52,084 bases of DNA from Streptacidiphilus neutrinimicus (GCF_000787815.1 NZ_BBPO01000046.1:12847-64930); one strand, 5' to 3'. Shown: positions 8,004 to 19,050, counted from the stretch's first letter. The notes: generated from the letters alone by a model not told the origin. Numbers and translations: made by a program.

Positions 8004-8060
8004 TTGCGGCGGGGACGGGTCCGAGACTGTTCAGGCCGTTCAGCCGGGCCCGTTCGGCAG

Positions 8061-8108
8061 GTTCACGGCTCCTGGTCGGCTCCGGTCGGGGGCGGTGGTT
8101 CGGCGTCG
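8061..8108. repeat. 48-bp direct repeat, copy 2 (DUF779 3' end)
   Basis: Matches 2979-3026 with a single difference. This copy overlaps the last about 15 codons and stop of the DUF779 gene and is therefore the likely parental copy. Confidence 0.85.
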
Positions 8109-8472
8109 ATGCGGGCGAGTTCCGCGTCCGTGAGGAGGCGGGAGCGGATGAGGAAGCGGACGCCTTCCGGGGCTTCGACGGAGAAGCCGCTGCCGCGGCC
8201 GGGGACGACGTCGACGGTGAGGTGGGTGTGCTGCCAGTAGGCGAACTGGTCGGCGCTCATCCAGAACGGCGTGTCCTCGTCGAGGATCCCCAGGAGCACG
8301 TCCCTCGCGCCGACGCGGAACTCGCCGCGCGGGTAGCACATGGGCGCGCTGCCGTCGCAGCAGCCGCCGGACTGGTGGAACATCAGCGGGCCGTGCAGAC
8401 CTGCCAGCCGCCGCAGGAGCGCGGCGGCCGGCTCGGTCAGCTCCACCCGCGCGACGCGCGGGGCGGGGCCCA

Positions 8473-8473
<1 letters not shown>
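8063..8473 (-). CDS. DUF779 family protein, aldehyde dehydrogenase partner
   Basis: A 136-residue protein of the DUF779 family, known for being encoded next to ExaC/Adh-type aldehyde dehydrogenases; its own role is not established. The hallmark region is MFHQSGGCCDGSAPMCYP, with three Cys that could bind metal, then FWMSADQFAYWQHTHLTVDV. Its ATG overlaps the stop of the aldehyde dehydrogenase (TGATG), so the two are translationally coupled. The C-terminal codons are duplicated far upstream at 2979-3026. Confidence 0.9.
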
Positions 8474-9990
<1,517 letters not shown>

Positions 9991-10196
9991 GTCAAGCTCC
10001 TCATCGAGCGTCGGGTGGGTTCCCGGACACTCTCGCCGCCCAAGGTTGGCGAAAGGTTGGCGCCGCGCACGGCCGGCGTCCCGCCGCGCCGGGCGGGAGG
10101 AGCGGACCGGTCCCGATAGTCAGTCGGGTCGGCAGCGCGTTCCGGACGTCGGCTGAGTGGATGCGAGCGTGAACGGCGGTCGGCGTCGGGGCGGGA

Positions 10197-10590
10197 TCAC
10201 GCGTTGGGCGTGGGCCTGGATGGTTCGATGGCCCGCAGGCGCACCCTTGGGAAGCTGACATCCTGGCCGAGTTTGGTCGTGTATTCGGCCGGCTCGATCC
10301 CGAGCGAGCAGAGGAACGGTTCGGATTGGGCCAGCGACCCATCAGGGTGTGCAGGTTGAACTCGCGATGCGTCAGGAGCGCCCAGCCGGTGCTGCGGTAC
10401 TCGAAGATTCCGAGTCCTGGTGCGGCGGCCAGGCGGAGTGCCTTCGTCCCCGGGTCGGGTCGGCGCCTCACCGCCCAGCATCGCGCGGATAGCGTGCGCC
10501 GTTGCCGGACGGCGGGTGGTGACCAGCCAGGTGGATCGCACCTCCACGACCCGTTCACCTGACACGAGGTAACTGCGGAATCGGCCTGCT
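10197..10590 (-). pseudogene. Frameshifted remnant, recombination-directionality-factor-like
   Basis: Three minus-strand frames, read in order, give AGRFRSYLVSGERVVEVRST and WLVTTRRPATAHAIRAMLGG; then ALRLAAAPGLGIFEYRSTGW and HREFNLHTLMGR; then LGIEPAEYTTKLGQDVSFPR ending at a stop. The order and the 'APGLGIFEY' and 'EYTTK.G.DVS' motifs resemble actinophage/mobile-element recombination directionality factors, but the family call is from memory. At least two frameshifts, no intact start, and the usual Cys-rich middle is absent, so it is non-functional. Confidence 0.45.
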
Positions 10591-10894
10591 GACGCCCCTG
10601 GTGTCCCTCCATCTCGTGCGAGGGCTCCGAGGCCTGGGCCACGGTCCACAGCGAGCAATGCCCGGTCAGCCTTCCTCGCCCTTCTGTTTGTCCTCGCGCG
10701 CGCGGGCATTGTGCTCAACGGGGTCAGCCTGCTTCGTCGCGTCACCTTTCAGGCAGACAGTCCTCAGGACGCTCTGACGCTCACCCGATACATTGACGTC
10801 CACCTCGCGGAGACCCGCCCCGCGCCGCTCCTGGGACACGTTCGAGCTCGGTGTGACGATCGATAAGAGCGTTGATGGAAGGGGAAGGGACACC
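10591..10894. other. Intergenic stretch, only promoter-like content
   Basis: No frame with a sustained coding pattern. The last part (GCGTTGATGGAAGGGGAAGGGACACC) supplies the ribosome binding site of the gene starting at 10895. Confidence 0.45.
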
Positions 10895-11371
10895 GTGACG
10901 ATGAGCCCCGACGGCCCCGGCGAGACCCCGAGCATGCCACCGAGGCCGCAACTTCCCGATCTCGCGGCGGCCCGCGAGCTTGGACCTGCGGCGACCGTGG
11001 AGGCACGCTGGCAGCAACTGCTGCTCGTCTGGCGGTGGCATCACACGCGGCACGAGATCTTGAAACCGGGCACTGCCTACCCGGGCATCGTGTCCCTGAT
11101 CGAGGCGGCCGGAGCTGAGCCGAGACTGCGGCAGCTCTACCCTTTCACCAGCCACTACAACCTGAACTTCAGCAGCTTTACGAGCTACCCCTGGTCAATC
11201 CAGGTGCCGTCGGTAGACCCGCTGCATGACGGGTGGTTCCGCGTCCGCCGCCGCCGTAGTGCCGAGGTCCTCGGGTTCGCACGCACCGCGGACACCGCCG
11301 TGTCCCTCGTCGTCGGCAACCTCCCCGCAGGGCTCGGCCCGGCCGTCGCCCATCAGCAGACCGGCCGCTGA
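10895..11371 (+). CDS. DUF6193-like protein, function unknown
   Basis: A 158-residue soluble protein. The C-terminal half has the pattern LRQLYPFTSHYNLNFS, YPWSIQVPSVDPLHDGWFRV and TADTAVSLVVGNLP, which resembles the actinobacterial DUF6193 family (sometimes labelled natural-product associated, without proven function). The N-terminal part is helical with RWQQLLLVWRWHHTRHEIL. The GTG start is chosen for the GGAAGGGGAAGGGA immediately upstream; ATG at 10901 is an alternative. Convergent with the next gene. Confidence 0.6.
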   Translation: MTMSPDGPGETPSMPPRPQLPDLAAARELGPAATVEARWQQLLLVWRWHHTRHEILKPGTAYPGIVSLIEAAGAEPRLRQLYPFTSHYNLNFSSFTSYPWSIQVPSVDPLHDGWFRVRRRRSAEVLGFARTADTAVSLVVGNLPAGLGPAVAHQQTGR

Positions 11372-11436
11372 CGCGGACCGGATAGCTCTATGACATCCGG
11401 CGCCATAACGGGAGCCACGAGCGGCACCGGCCGGCG

Positions 11437-12009
11437 TCAGGCGTGGAACTGGCCGTTGCGGTGCTCCTCGTGCGGCAGCGAGTCCCATTCGGTATTCGCG
11501 CCGTCGCGCGTCACCATGAACAACGGGCGCGATAGAAGTGCCTGTCCAAATCGTTGCCCGCGCATCACGACCCCGGAATCGTCCGGTCCTGCGTAGCCCT
11601 CAGGTGTGTAGCGGACGTGCCCGTCCACTGATTCGGCATACGCGATGGCGTCGCGCTCCAGCTCGGACAGGTGTCTGCCGACCAGCGCGAATCCGGCGTA
11701 CGCGACTTGGGGACCGTGCACGGCGTCGGCGGCCACGCAGAACAGTCCCGCTGCTTGACTCACGTAGGCCGTGACGGCAGGCGCAGAAGGAGCCCTGCCG
11801 CGACGGTGGACCTCGATCTTCCACGTCGGCGAGAAGATCGCGGGGCCCGGTGGACAGTCGCTGATGCTCGACTGGCCGAGCGTCTCTGCCGCCTCGACCA
11901 CTTCGTCGACGGTCATGCCGAACCGGAGCGGCCCGACCCCGGCAGCTGGCGAATAGGACCACTCGTCCCGTTCGGCCAATCCGGCATCGGCTTCGGTGTT
12001 GAACGGCAT
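11437..12009 (-). CDS. Hypothetical protein, 190 aa
   Basis: Starts at an ATG eight bases after GGAGGGG. Key sequence near the N-terminus: YSPAAGVGPLRFGMTVDEVV, the 'G.G.LRFGMT..EV' pattern seen in several uncharacterised actinobacterial families, followed by strands (WKIEVHRRG, AVTAYVSQAAGLFCVA) and a LVGRHLSELERDAIAYAES helix. Predicted soluble, no signal peptide. Its upstream side abuts transposase debris, so the promoter may have been altered. Function unknown. Confidence 0.65.
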   Translation of the reverse strand: MPFNTEADAGLAERDEWSYSPAAGVGPLRFGMTVDEVVEAAETLGQSSISDCPPGPAIFSPTWKIEVHRRGRAPSAPAVTAYVSQAAGLFCVAADAVHGPQVAYAGFALVGRHLSELERDAIAYAESVDGHVRYTPEGYAGPDDSGVVMRGQRFGQALLSRPLFMVTRDGANTEWDSLPHEEHRNGQFHA

Positions 12010-12059
12010 AGTCGCCCCTCCGGGACAGCTGAGACTTGAGCCGATTGAACAGGCAGGGA

Positions 12060-12206
12060 ACGAATGGATCAAGGTGCGAACCTGCCATAGGGGTTCAGTG
12101 GGTCCAGGAGAGCGGTGAGAGGCCGCGCCGGTCTGCCTCGGTGAGCTTGTTCGCCCACTTGGGCTCGGCCAGGACCTCTTGGAGCAGGAGCGTGTTGACG
12201 TAACCG
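12060..12206 (-). pseudogene. Tn3-family transposase fragment (C-terminal side)
   Basis: Minus-strand translation gives YVNTLLLQEVLAEPKWANKL and TEADRRGLSPLSWTH, followed after a one-base shift by VNPYGRF. The 'LAEP.W...LTE.DRRGL.PL.WTHVNPYG' string is characteristic of the C-terminal part of actinobacterial Tn3/Tn4556-type transposases. Less than 50 residues remain. It abuts the oppositely oriented transposase relic. Confidence 0.55.
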
Positions 12207-12214
12207 GGGAGCGC

Positions 12215-12870
12215 GGGGCGAAGCCGGGTGAGCACCTGATCGACGCCGGCTACACCTCCGCCGCGATCATTTTGACCACTCGCGCCCAGGGCATTGACCT
12301 GGTCGGGCCGCTTCCCACGGCCAGTGACCGGCAGAGCCGAGCCGGAGAGGGTTTCGCCCTGACCGACTTTGAGATCCACTGGGACCAGCAGTACGCGGCC
12401 TGCCCCAAGGGAGCCAAGAGCCGCTACTGGGGCAGCAGCCGGATACACGGTCACCCGCGGACCGTGGTCATCTTCCCGAGTGGGACTGCCGTACCTGCAA
12501 GGTCCGCACCTCATGCACCAGCGGCTTCACCCGCCGTCTGACCCTGCACCCCCGAGACGAGCACGAACTCCTCCAGCACCAGAGCACCGAGCAGGAGACC
12601 GACGCCTGGAAGAGGCGCTCCAACAAGCGTGCCGGCGTCGAGGGCACCATCTCCCAAGCCGTCCGCACCACCGGCATCCGCCGCAGCCGCTACCGAGGCC
12701 AGGCCAAGCCCGGTCTCTCGCCCACGTCTTCAGCGCCGCCGCCCTCAACCTGCACCGCATCGAAGCCCACCTGACCGGACACCCCGCAGGCACCACATGC
12801 CGCACCCACTTCGCCGATCTCGACCTCGAAACCCCCACCACGCAGGAAGAAACCCCGCACACGCCACCCG
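12215..12870 (+). pseudogene. IS1182-like transposase, 5' truncated and frameshifted
   Basis: The plus strand encodes GEHLIDAGYTSAAIILTTRA, GIDLVGPLPTASDRQSRAGE and FEIHWDQQYAACPKG, then in another frame EWDCRTCKVRTSCTSGFTRR, LTLHPRDEHELLQHQSTEQE and RAGVEGTISQAVRTTGIRRS, then in a third AHVFSAAALNLHRIEAHLTG. This order matches the C-terminal two thirds of IS1182-type DDE transposases (second catalytic Asp region, Cys cluster, the E of 'GVEGTIS'). At least two frameshifts and loss of the 5' part make it dead. No terminal inverted repeats found. Confidence 0.7.
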
Positions 12871-12905
12871 TGAATCGGGCGACAGAGTCCCACAGCGGCG
12901 CGATG

Positions 12906-14312
12906 TCAGCCCAGTGGCGTGCCGGTGCCCGCGATGACCTCGGGCCGGAGCAGGGCCGAGAGCTTGTCGAGCGGGAGGAGTCCCTTCTCCAGGACGAGTT
13001 CGGCCACGCCGCGGCCGCTGATGAGGGCCTCTTTGGCGATGTCGGTGGCGGCCACGTAGCCGATGTGCGGATTGAGTGCGGTGACCAGGCCGATGGAGTT
13101 CTCGACGGTCGCGCGCAGCACGTCGGTGTTGGCGGTGATGCCGGCCACGCACCGTTCGGCGAGGGTGAGGCAGGCGGCGCGCAGGTGGGTGACGGACTCC
13201 GACAGGGAGTGCAGGATGATCGGCTCGAACGCGTTCAGCTGGAGCTGGCCGGCCTCGGCGGCCATGGTGATGGCGACGTCGTTGCCGATCACCTCGAAGG
13301 CGACCTGGTTGACGACCTCGGGGATGACGGGGTTGACCTTCCCGGGCATGATGCTCGAACCGGCTTGCACCGGAGGCAGGTTGATCTCGCCGAGGCCGGC
13401 GCGCGGGCCGGAGGACAGCAGCCGCAAGTCGTTGCAGCTCTTGGAGAGTTTGACGGCGATGCGCTTGAGCACGCCGGACATCTGGACGAACGCGCCGCAG
13501 TCCTGGGTGGCCTCGACCAGGTTGGCCGCGGTGACCAGAGGCAGTCCGGTGACCTCGGCGAGGTGGCGGCGGGCGGCTTCCGCGTAGCCGACGGGTGCGT
13601 TCAGCCCGGTGCCGATCGCGGTCGCGCCGAGGTTGATCTCGTGGATCAACTGGACGGCCTCCGCGAGCCGGCTTCGGTCCTCGTCGAGCATCACGGCGAA
13701 CGTGGAGAACTCCTGACCGAGCGTCATCGGCACCGCGTCCTGGAGCTGGGTCCGGCCCATCTTCAACACGTCGCGGAACTCGACGGCCTTGCGGGCGAAC
13801 GCGTCCTGCAACTCGGCCATCGCCTCCAGCAGGCCCCGCGTCGCGAAGACGGTGGCGATCCGGACAGCGGTGGGGTAGACGTCGTTGGTGGACTGGCTCA
13901 GGTTGACGTGTTCGTTGGGGTGCAGGTGCTGGTACTGCCCCTTGGTGTGGCCGAGCAGTTCCAGCGCCCGGTTGGCGACGACCTCGTTGGCGTTCATGTT
14001 GGTCGAGGTGCCGGCGCCGCCCTGGATGACGTCGACGACGAACTGGTCGTGCAACGCGCCCGCGCGGATCTCCTGGCACGCGGCGACGATCGCGGCCGCC
14101 TTGGCGGGTTCCAGCAGGCCCAGTTCCTGATTGGCGAGGGCGGCGGCCTCCTTGACGGCGGCCAGGGCGTCGATCAGGTGCGGATACGTGGAGATGGGCG
14201 TGCCCGTGATGGGGAAGTTCTCGGTAGCGCGCAGGGTGTGCACGCCCCAGTAGGCCTCTGCGGGCACGTCGCGGTCGCCGAGCAGGTCGTGCTCGCTGCG
14301 GGGGGCGGTCAT
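12906..14312 (-). CDS. aspA: Aspartate ammonia-lyase (aspartase)
   Basis: A 468-residue member of the fumarase/aspartase superfamily, catalysing L-aspartate to fumarate plus ammonia. The signature GSSIMPGKVNP (the flexible catalytic SS loop) is intact, as are GGAGTSTNMNANEV and HPNEHVNLSQSTNDVYPTA. The GGAGTSTNMN form and the neighbours favour aspartase over fumarase. Last gene of the asparagine/aspartate cluster, separated from the asparaginase by 106 bases without a gene, so it could be cotranscribed or have its own promoter. Confidence 0.92.
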   Translation of the reverse strand: MTAPRSEHDLLGDRDVPAEAYWGVHTLRATENFPITGTPISTYPHLIDALAAVKEAAALANQELGLLEPAKAAAIVAACQEIRAGALHDQFVVDVIQGGAGTSTNMNANEVVANRALELLGHTKGQYQHLHPNEHVNLSQSTNDVYPTAVRIATVFATRGLLEAMAELQDAFARKAVEFRDVLKMGRTQLQDAVPMTLGQEFSTFAVMLDEDRSRLAEAVQLIHEINLGATAIGTGLNAPVGYAEAARRHLAEVTGLPLVTAANLVEATQDCGAFVQMSGVLKRIAVKLSKSCNDLRLLSSGPRAGLGEINLPPVQAGSSIMPGKVNPVIPEVVNQVAFEVIGNDVAITMAAEAGQLQLNAFEPIILHSLSESVTHLRAACLTLAERCVAGITANTDVLRATVENSIGLVTALNPHIGYVAATDIAKEALISGRGVAELVLEKGLLPLDKLSALLRPEVIAGTGTPLG

Positions 14313-14418
14313 GGGAAGGCGGATCCTCTTCCTCGAAGAAGTCGAGACGGCAAGCTGGTGAGCAGGAGTGGTTCGGCGGCGAGCGGGCCAAGGGGCCGCG
14401 CCGTGGCCTCGGCGCGGG

Positions 14419-15468
14419 TCAGCGGGAGAGTGCGTCCACCGGCTGGACGCGCCCGACCGGCCGCCCGCCGCCGAGCAATGGCTCGCCCGCCAACCCGGCA
14501 GGCAGCTCGAGGGAGACCCCGGCCCGCGCGAGAGCCGCGGCGGCGACCGGGATGCGCGCCCGGTTCGCCCCGTCGGCGATCTTCACGGCGACCGCCCGGC
14601 CGTCCGGCAGTGCAGCGACCTGGACGCCCTCGAAGCCGTCCTTGGCAAGCAGCCCGGAAACGGCCCGCATGAGCGCGGCCACGTCCCGGCCGGAGCCGGA
14701 GGCCATCTCGGGGTGGGAACGCATCGCATCCGCGACCCGTGCCTCGGGCGTCCCGGGCGCGGCGGTAGTGAGACGGGCAGCGGCGCGGGCGAGGCCGTGG
14801 AGCGAGACCGCGAACAGTGGTGCGCCGCAGCCGTCGACCGTGACCCGCGCGACGCGCTGCCCCGTGAGGTCCTCGACGGTCGCCGCGACGGCCCGCTGGA
14901 GCGGGTGTGCGGGGTCGAGGTAGTCGCTCCGGGGCCAGCCGTTGAGCTCGCAGGTGACGAGCATGGCCGCGTGCTTGCCGGAGCAGTTCTGCGCGAGCCG
15001 CGAGGGCCGACGACCCTCGCGTATCCAGGTGTCGCGCACGGCCGGGTCGTACGGCAGGTCCTCCACGTTGCGCAGGTCGCGCTCCGCCAGGCCCGCCAGT
15101 TGCAGGATCCGGCAGGTCCCGGCGAGGTGGCGCTCCTCGCCGGAGTGGCTGGCGGCGGCCAGCGCCAGCAGGTCGCCGTCCAGCGGCAGCCCGGACCGCA
15201 CCATGGCGACGGCCTGGACGGGCTTGAGCGCCGAGCGCGGGTAGAAAGCGGCTTCGATGTCGCCGAGTTGGAACTCGACCTGGCCGTCGGCGCCGAGGAC
15301 GACCACGGAGCCGTAGTGGACGCCCTCGATGACGCCGCCGCGCACGAGGTGGGCGACGGGGGCGTGCCGCGGCTCGCGGACCGCCGGCGCGTCCGCCAGG
15401 AGGGTGGGGAAGGAGCTGTGCATCACGGCCTGACGGGATGAGTGGACATGGATCGGTGTGCGGTTCAC
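14419..15468 (-). CDS. L-asparaginase II (AnsA, Rhizobium etli type)
   Basis: A 349-residue asparaginase of the Asparaginase_II family, hydrolysing asparagine to aspartate and ammonia. The catalytic Ser-x-x-Lys pair is in [20 protein letters not shown] and VDGCGAPLF carry the conserved Cys/Lys residues shown in the R. etli enzyme to bind zinc and substrate. The GTG start overlaps the permease stop (GTGA) and has GGAAG upstream; an ATG at 15423 is an alternative giving 334 residues. Product feeds the aspartase encoded downstream. Confidence 0.9.
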   Translation of the reverse strand: MNRTPIHVHSSRQAVMHSSFPTLLADAPAVREPRHAPVAHLVRGGVIEGVHYGSVVVLGADGQVEFQLGDIEAAFYPRSALKPVQAVAMVRSGLPLDGDLLALAAASHSGEERHLAGTCRILQLAGLAERDLRNVEDLPYDPAVRDTWIREGRRPSRLAQNCSGKHAAMLVTCELNGWPRSDYLDPAHPLQRAVAATVEDLTGQRVARVTVDGCGAPLFAVSLHGLARAAARLTTAAPGTPEARVADAMRSHPEMASGSGRDVAALMRAVSGLLAKDGFEGVQVAALPDGRAVAVKIADGANRARIPVAAAALARAGVSLELPAGLAGEPLLGGGRPVGRVQPVDALSR

Positions 15469-16940
15469 GCGTCGCTTCCGGCGGACGTCCGCGTCACGCG
15501 GGCGCGGACCACGTACCAGCCGGCGACCAGCGCCGCGGCGATCAGCGGCACACACACCACGGTGGTGCGTCCGGCGCCGCCGTCGGTGTACATGAGGACC
15601 AGGACGGTGGCGAGGAAGGCCAGGGTCACGAGCTCGGTCCAGGGGGAGCCCGGCAGCCGGTAGCCGGGCCGGGTGAGCTCGCCCTGGCGGGTCTTCCTCC
15701 AGAAGAGCAGGTGGCAGATCATGATCATGCCCCAGGTCGTGAGGATGCCGATCGCCGCGAAGTTGAGCACGATCTCGAACGCGCTCGCCGGGACCACGAA
15801 GTTCAGGCCCACGCCGAGGACGCACATGCCGCTCGTCAGCAGGATTCCGCCGTACGGCACCTGACGGCTGCTCATGCGGGCAGTGAACCGGGGCGCGGAG
15901 CCGTTGACGGCCATCGAGCGGAGGATACGGCCGGTGGAGTACAGGCCGGAGTTGAGCGAGGACATGGCGGCGGTCAGCACGACCAGGTTCATCACGCTTC
16001 CGGCCGCTGGGAGACCCAGGTGGGACAGCACGGTCACGAAGGGGCTCTCGCCAGCGTGGTAGTGGTTCCACGGGAGCAGCATCGACAGCAGGACGACCGA
16101 GCCGACGTAGAAGAGGCCGACCCGCCACATGATCGAGTTGATCGCCTTCGGCATGATCTGCTCGGGGTTCTCGGTCTCCCCGGCCGCGACGCCGACCAGC
16201 TCGACCGAGGCGTAGGCGAACACCACCCCCTGGATGATCAGCAGCATCGGCATCAGGCCGTTGGGGAAGATCCCGCCGTGGGCGGTGATCAGGCCCGGGC
16301 CGGGGGTGGCGCCGTCGACCGGGTGACGGGTGACCAGCAGGAGGATGCCGACGCCCATGAACGCGACCAGCGCGCCGACCTTGACGATCGCGAACCAGAA
16401 CTCCAACTCGCCGAAGAACCTCACCGAGATCAGGTTCACCGAGACGACGACGGCCAGAGCGACCAGGGCGATCACCCACTGCGGTACAGCCGAGAACATG
16501 GCCCAGTAGTGGGTGTAGGTGGCTACCGCGGTGATGTCGGCGATGCCGGTGGTGGCCCAGTTGAGGAAGTACATCCAGCCTGCGGTGTACGCGCCCTTCT
16601 CACCCAGGAACTCCCGGGCGTACGACACGAACGCGCCGGACGAGGGCCGGTATAGCACAAGTTCGCCGAGAGCGCGGACGACCAGGAACGCGAAGACGCC
16701 ACAGACCCCGTACGCGATGAACAGGGAGGGGCCCGCCTGGGCCAGGCGCCCGCCGGCGCCGAGGAACAGACCGGTGCCTATCGCGCCGCCGATGGCGATC
16801 ATGTTGACATGCCGGGACTTGAGGGCCTTGCTGTAGCCCACGTCGCCGATGTCGACATGATCCGCCGAAGGGTGTGATTCGCCGGTACGGATGTGCCGGT
16901 CGGGCTTCGGAGCCACTTGGTCGCCGATGAGGTCGCTCAC
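15465..16940 (-). CDS. Amino acid permease (AAT family, probable asparagine/aspartate importer)
   Basis: A 491-residue APC-superfamily transporter with about 12 transmembrane helices. The first helix carries the substrate-binding [13 protein letters not shown] motif, and the conserved [14 protein letters not shown] and [15 protein letters not shown] are present, typical of AnsP/GabP-like amino acid transporters. Substrate asparagine or aspartate is inferred from context: its stop overlaps the asparaginase start and its GTG start overlaps the regulator stop. Proton-coupled uptake is expected from the family. Confidence 0.9.
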   Translation of the reverse strand: MSDLIGDQVAPKPDRHIRTGESHPSADHVDIGDVGYSKALKSRHVNMIAIGGAIGTGLFLGAGGRLAQAGPSLFIAYGVCGVFAFLVVRALGELVLYRPSSGAFVSYAREFLGEKGAYTAGWMYFLNWATTGIADITAVATYTHYWAMFSAVPQWVIALVALAVVVSVNLISVRFFGELEFWFAIVKVGALVAFMGVGILLLVTRHPVDGATPGPGLITAHGGIFPNGLMPMLLIIQGVVFAYASVELVGVAAGETENPEQIMPKAINSIMWRVGLFYVGSVVLLSMLLPWNHYHAGESPFVTVLSHLGLPAAGSVMNLVVLTAAMSSLNSGLYSTGRILRSMAVNGSAPRFTARMSSRQVPYGGILLTSGMCVLGVGLNFVVPASAFEIVLNFAAIGILTTWGMIMICHLLFWRKTRQGELTRPGYRLPGSPWTELVTLAFLATVLVLMYTDGGAGRTTVVCVPLIAAALVAGWYVVRARVTRTSAGSDA

Positions 16941-17671
16941 GCCTCAGATCCGCCTTCCGTGGGGGTCTTCGCGCGCCCGGGGCGCACGATGTCGGTGAGG
17001 GTCGTGTCGACGCGTTCGAGGTGGTGGGCCATGGCCGCCACGGCGTCGTGCTCGCTGCCGTCGACCAGTGCCTCGACGATCGCCCGGTGCTCCCGGTTGG
17101 ACTGCTCACGCCGACGGCCGCCCAACTCGGTGAGGAAGTACGACTGGCGGGCCAGAGCGTCGCGGATCTCCTCGATCACCCGACGGAAGACGGGGTTCTG
17201 GGCGGCCTCTGCCACGGCCAGGTGGAAGAGGCTGTCCATGGCGACCCACGCGGTGGTGTCGGTCTCCCGCTCCATCCGCTCCAGCAGGTGCGCCAAGCGG
17301 TCCAGGTCCTCCGGGGTACGGCGCAGCGCCGCGTACCCGGCGACCGGGAGCTCGACGTGTTGGCGCACCTCAACCAGGTCGCGGGCCGCGTAGTCGCCGA
17401 AGGTGGGGTCCTCGACGGTGTTCGCCAGAACGAACGTCCCCTTGCCCGTCTTGGACACGGTCAGCCCCATGGCCTGCAGGGCCCGCAGGGCCTCCCGCAG
17501 CACGGGTCGGCTGACCTCGAGTGTGCGGCACAGTTCCGCCTCGGAGGGGAGCTTGTCGCCCACGGCGTAGTCACCGCGCTCGATGGCGCGGCGAAGGTGA
17601 CCGAAGACCGCTTCCATCGCGCTGACGCGCCGCGGTGCTCCATCACCTGTCTGGCTGTCTGACAGGTTCAC
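16937..17671 (-). CDS. GntR/FadR-family regulator with FCD domain
   Basis: A 244-residue repressor-type regulator. The winged helix-turn-helix (about 18-85) includes [20 protein letters not shown] and [20 protein letters not shown]; residues 95-225 are the helical FCD ligand domain with [36 protein letters not shown] and [10 protein letters not shown], whose Asp/His residues bind metal and a carboxylate effector in the family. First gene of the asparagine/aspartate cluster, so the effector is probably one of its substrates (inference). GTG at 17671 is used; ATG at 17617 is plausible and would place the palindrome at 17655 in the leader. Confidence 0.9.
   Translation of the reverse strand: MNLSDSQTGDGAPRRVSAMEAVFGHLRRAIERGDYAVGDKLPSEAELCRTLEVSRPVLREALRALQAMGLTVSKTGKGTFVLANTVEDPTFGDYAARDLVEVRQHVELPVAGYAALRRTPEDLDRLAHLLERMERETDTTAWVAMDSLFHLAVAEAAQNPVFRRVIEEIRDALARQSYFLTELGGRRREQSNREHRAIVEALVDGSEHDAVAAMAHHLERVDTTLTDIVRPGRAKTPTEGGSEA
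17655..17665. promoter_or_regulatory. Candidate FCD-regulator operator
   Basis: CTGTCTGACAG is a perfect palindrome around a central T and fits the tnGTnnnACna half-site logic of FadR/FCD operators. A second CCTGTCTG half lies just before it (17647-17654). It sits over the first codons (or leader) of the regulator gene, the expected place for autorepression. Confidence 0.5.
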
Positions 17672-17741
17672 GGGAGTGATCCTGGGCGTTGCCGCACGGG
17701 GCTGTCAAGACTGCGACGGCCGACAACCTTATCCGCGTGGC

Positions 17742-18187
17742 TCAGGCGGCATGTCGGTACTCGTGGATGACGCCGCCGAGGCGGTCTCTCCGGCGTATGT
17801 CCAGGCGGGTGATCTGCCCGGCATCGAGCGGCTCGGGGACGGCGCGTAGTGGTGCCGCTTGGTTCATGGCTTGATGGGGCCGGTGGGCGTTGTGATGCTG
17901 CTCGAACTCGCTCAGCGCCCGGCGTAGGTGGCTCTCGTTCGGGATCAGAGTCCGGTCCAGGAATTCGTGGCGGCAGGTCTGCGCCCAGCGCTCCATGACG
18001 GAGTTCATGCGCGGCATCCGGAAGCCGGTGAGCACGACCTGGATGCCGGCGTCGGCCAGGATTGGGTCGAACAGGGCTGGGTACTTGGCGTCCCGGTCCC
18101 GGATCAGGTATCTGACGGTGGCTCCGGCGTCCTCCAGGTCCATGACCAGGTTCCCTGCCCCTTGCGTGACCCAGCTCGTGCGCTGGC
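17742..18187 (-). pseudogene. IS transposase (integrase-core) C-terminal fragment
   Basis: About 145 residues of an rve-fold transposase: WVTQGAGNLVMDLEDAGATV, RYLIRDRDAKYPALFDPILA, PRMNSVMERWAQTCRHEFLD and HHNAHRPHQAMNQAAPLRAV. The final Glu of the DDE triad lies in the NSVMERW segment and the HRPHQ motif closes the domain. The 5' half (first catalytic Asp and helix-turn-helix part) is missing, cut at the junction with the PucR-like relic. The right end lies within the bases 17690-17741 (GCTGTCAAGACTGCGACGG...). Confidence 0.8.
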
Positions 18188-19050
18188 ACCCGGAGCCTGG
18201 GTCGTCCCCTGCCCCGTCTACCACGACCACGTGCTGGTTCTCGCCCCCGCCGAGCCCGTCGAGACATCCTCCTGTGCCCTCGCCTCGACGCTGGCCGGAG
18301 CGTTGGGCGACTGCCTGGTAGGCGTCAGCGACAGCGTTCCGCTACGCGACACGGCCACCGGCTACGAGCAGGCCTTCCGGGCCCTGGTCACCGCGCGGAG
18401 CCGCGTCGGCCGCTGGGCGACCTTCGCGCACCGCCCCGATCCGGTCCTGGTCATCGGCCCGGAACTGCGACACTGGGCCCGGCAACTGCTGGCCCCCCTC
18501 CACTGCCACCTGCCCCGGCGCCCGCAGGACCCGGACAGTGCCGAGCTGGCCGTCACAGCCGCCTCCTGCTCGCCTTCTCCGCAAAGGGGGCCGAGTTGCT
18601 AAAGATCCACCGCAACACCGTCTCCGCACGCCTGCGCCAGGTCGAGGCCCTGCTCGCGCTCGACCTGGACCGTCTCCCCGACCAGGCTCTACTGGCCCTG
18701 GCCCTGGCCCTGCGCGCCGAGGCGCAGGGTGCGGAAACGTCGGACGCCGTCTCGCCGTCCAGCCCCCTGCCCTGCTCGACGACCTACTGACCCGCCCCGC
18801 CGTGCTGGCCTGGGCGCACGGCCTGCTTCGTCCCATCGACGAGTCGGGCCTCGGGCCGACGCTGGACACCTGGATGCGCCATGACGCGCGCCTCGCCCCG
18901 ACCGCCGCCGAGCTCTGCATCTCCACCACCGCCGCCCGCAAACGCCTCACCCGGATCGAGGAACTCCTCGAACGCCCACTGCTGCGTCCCCCCAGCGACC
19001 GCTACGAACTCTGGCTCGCCCGGCGCGCCCAGCTCCTCGAGGGCCGATAA
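18188..19050 (+). pseudogene. PucR-type helix-turn-helix regulator, 5' truncated, frameshifted
   Basis: Three successive frames: ALASTLAGALGDCLVGVSDS, EQAFRALVTARSRVGRWATF and GPELRHWARQLLAPL; then LLKIHRNTVSARLRQVEALL and DQALLALALALRAEAQ (the PucR C-terminal HTH); then RPAVLAWAHGLLRPIDES, DARLAPTAAELCISTTAARK and RLTRIEELLERPLLR, a second HTH-like unit, ending in a stop. The N-terminal half is gone at the IS junction and at least two frameshifts separate the parts. Originally a sensory regulator; now non-functional. Confidence 0.65.

Noticed and set aside
12369-14672. Large plus-strand reading frame opposite aspartase and asparaginase
   Set aside because: Low-complexity, Gly/Asp/Val-rich shadow of the minus-strand genes with no domain; typical antisense open frame in GC-rich DNA.
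15469-16479. Extension of the asparaginase reading frame to 686 residues
   Set aside because: The extra upstream residues are Arg/Pro-rich antisense-like translation of the permease in another frame; the permease is clearly the real gene.
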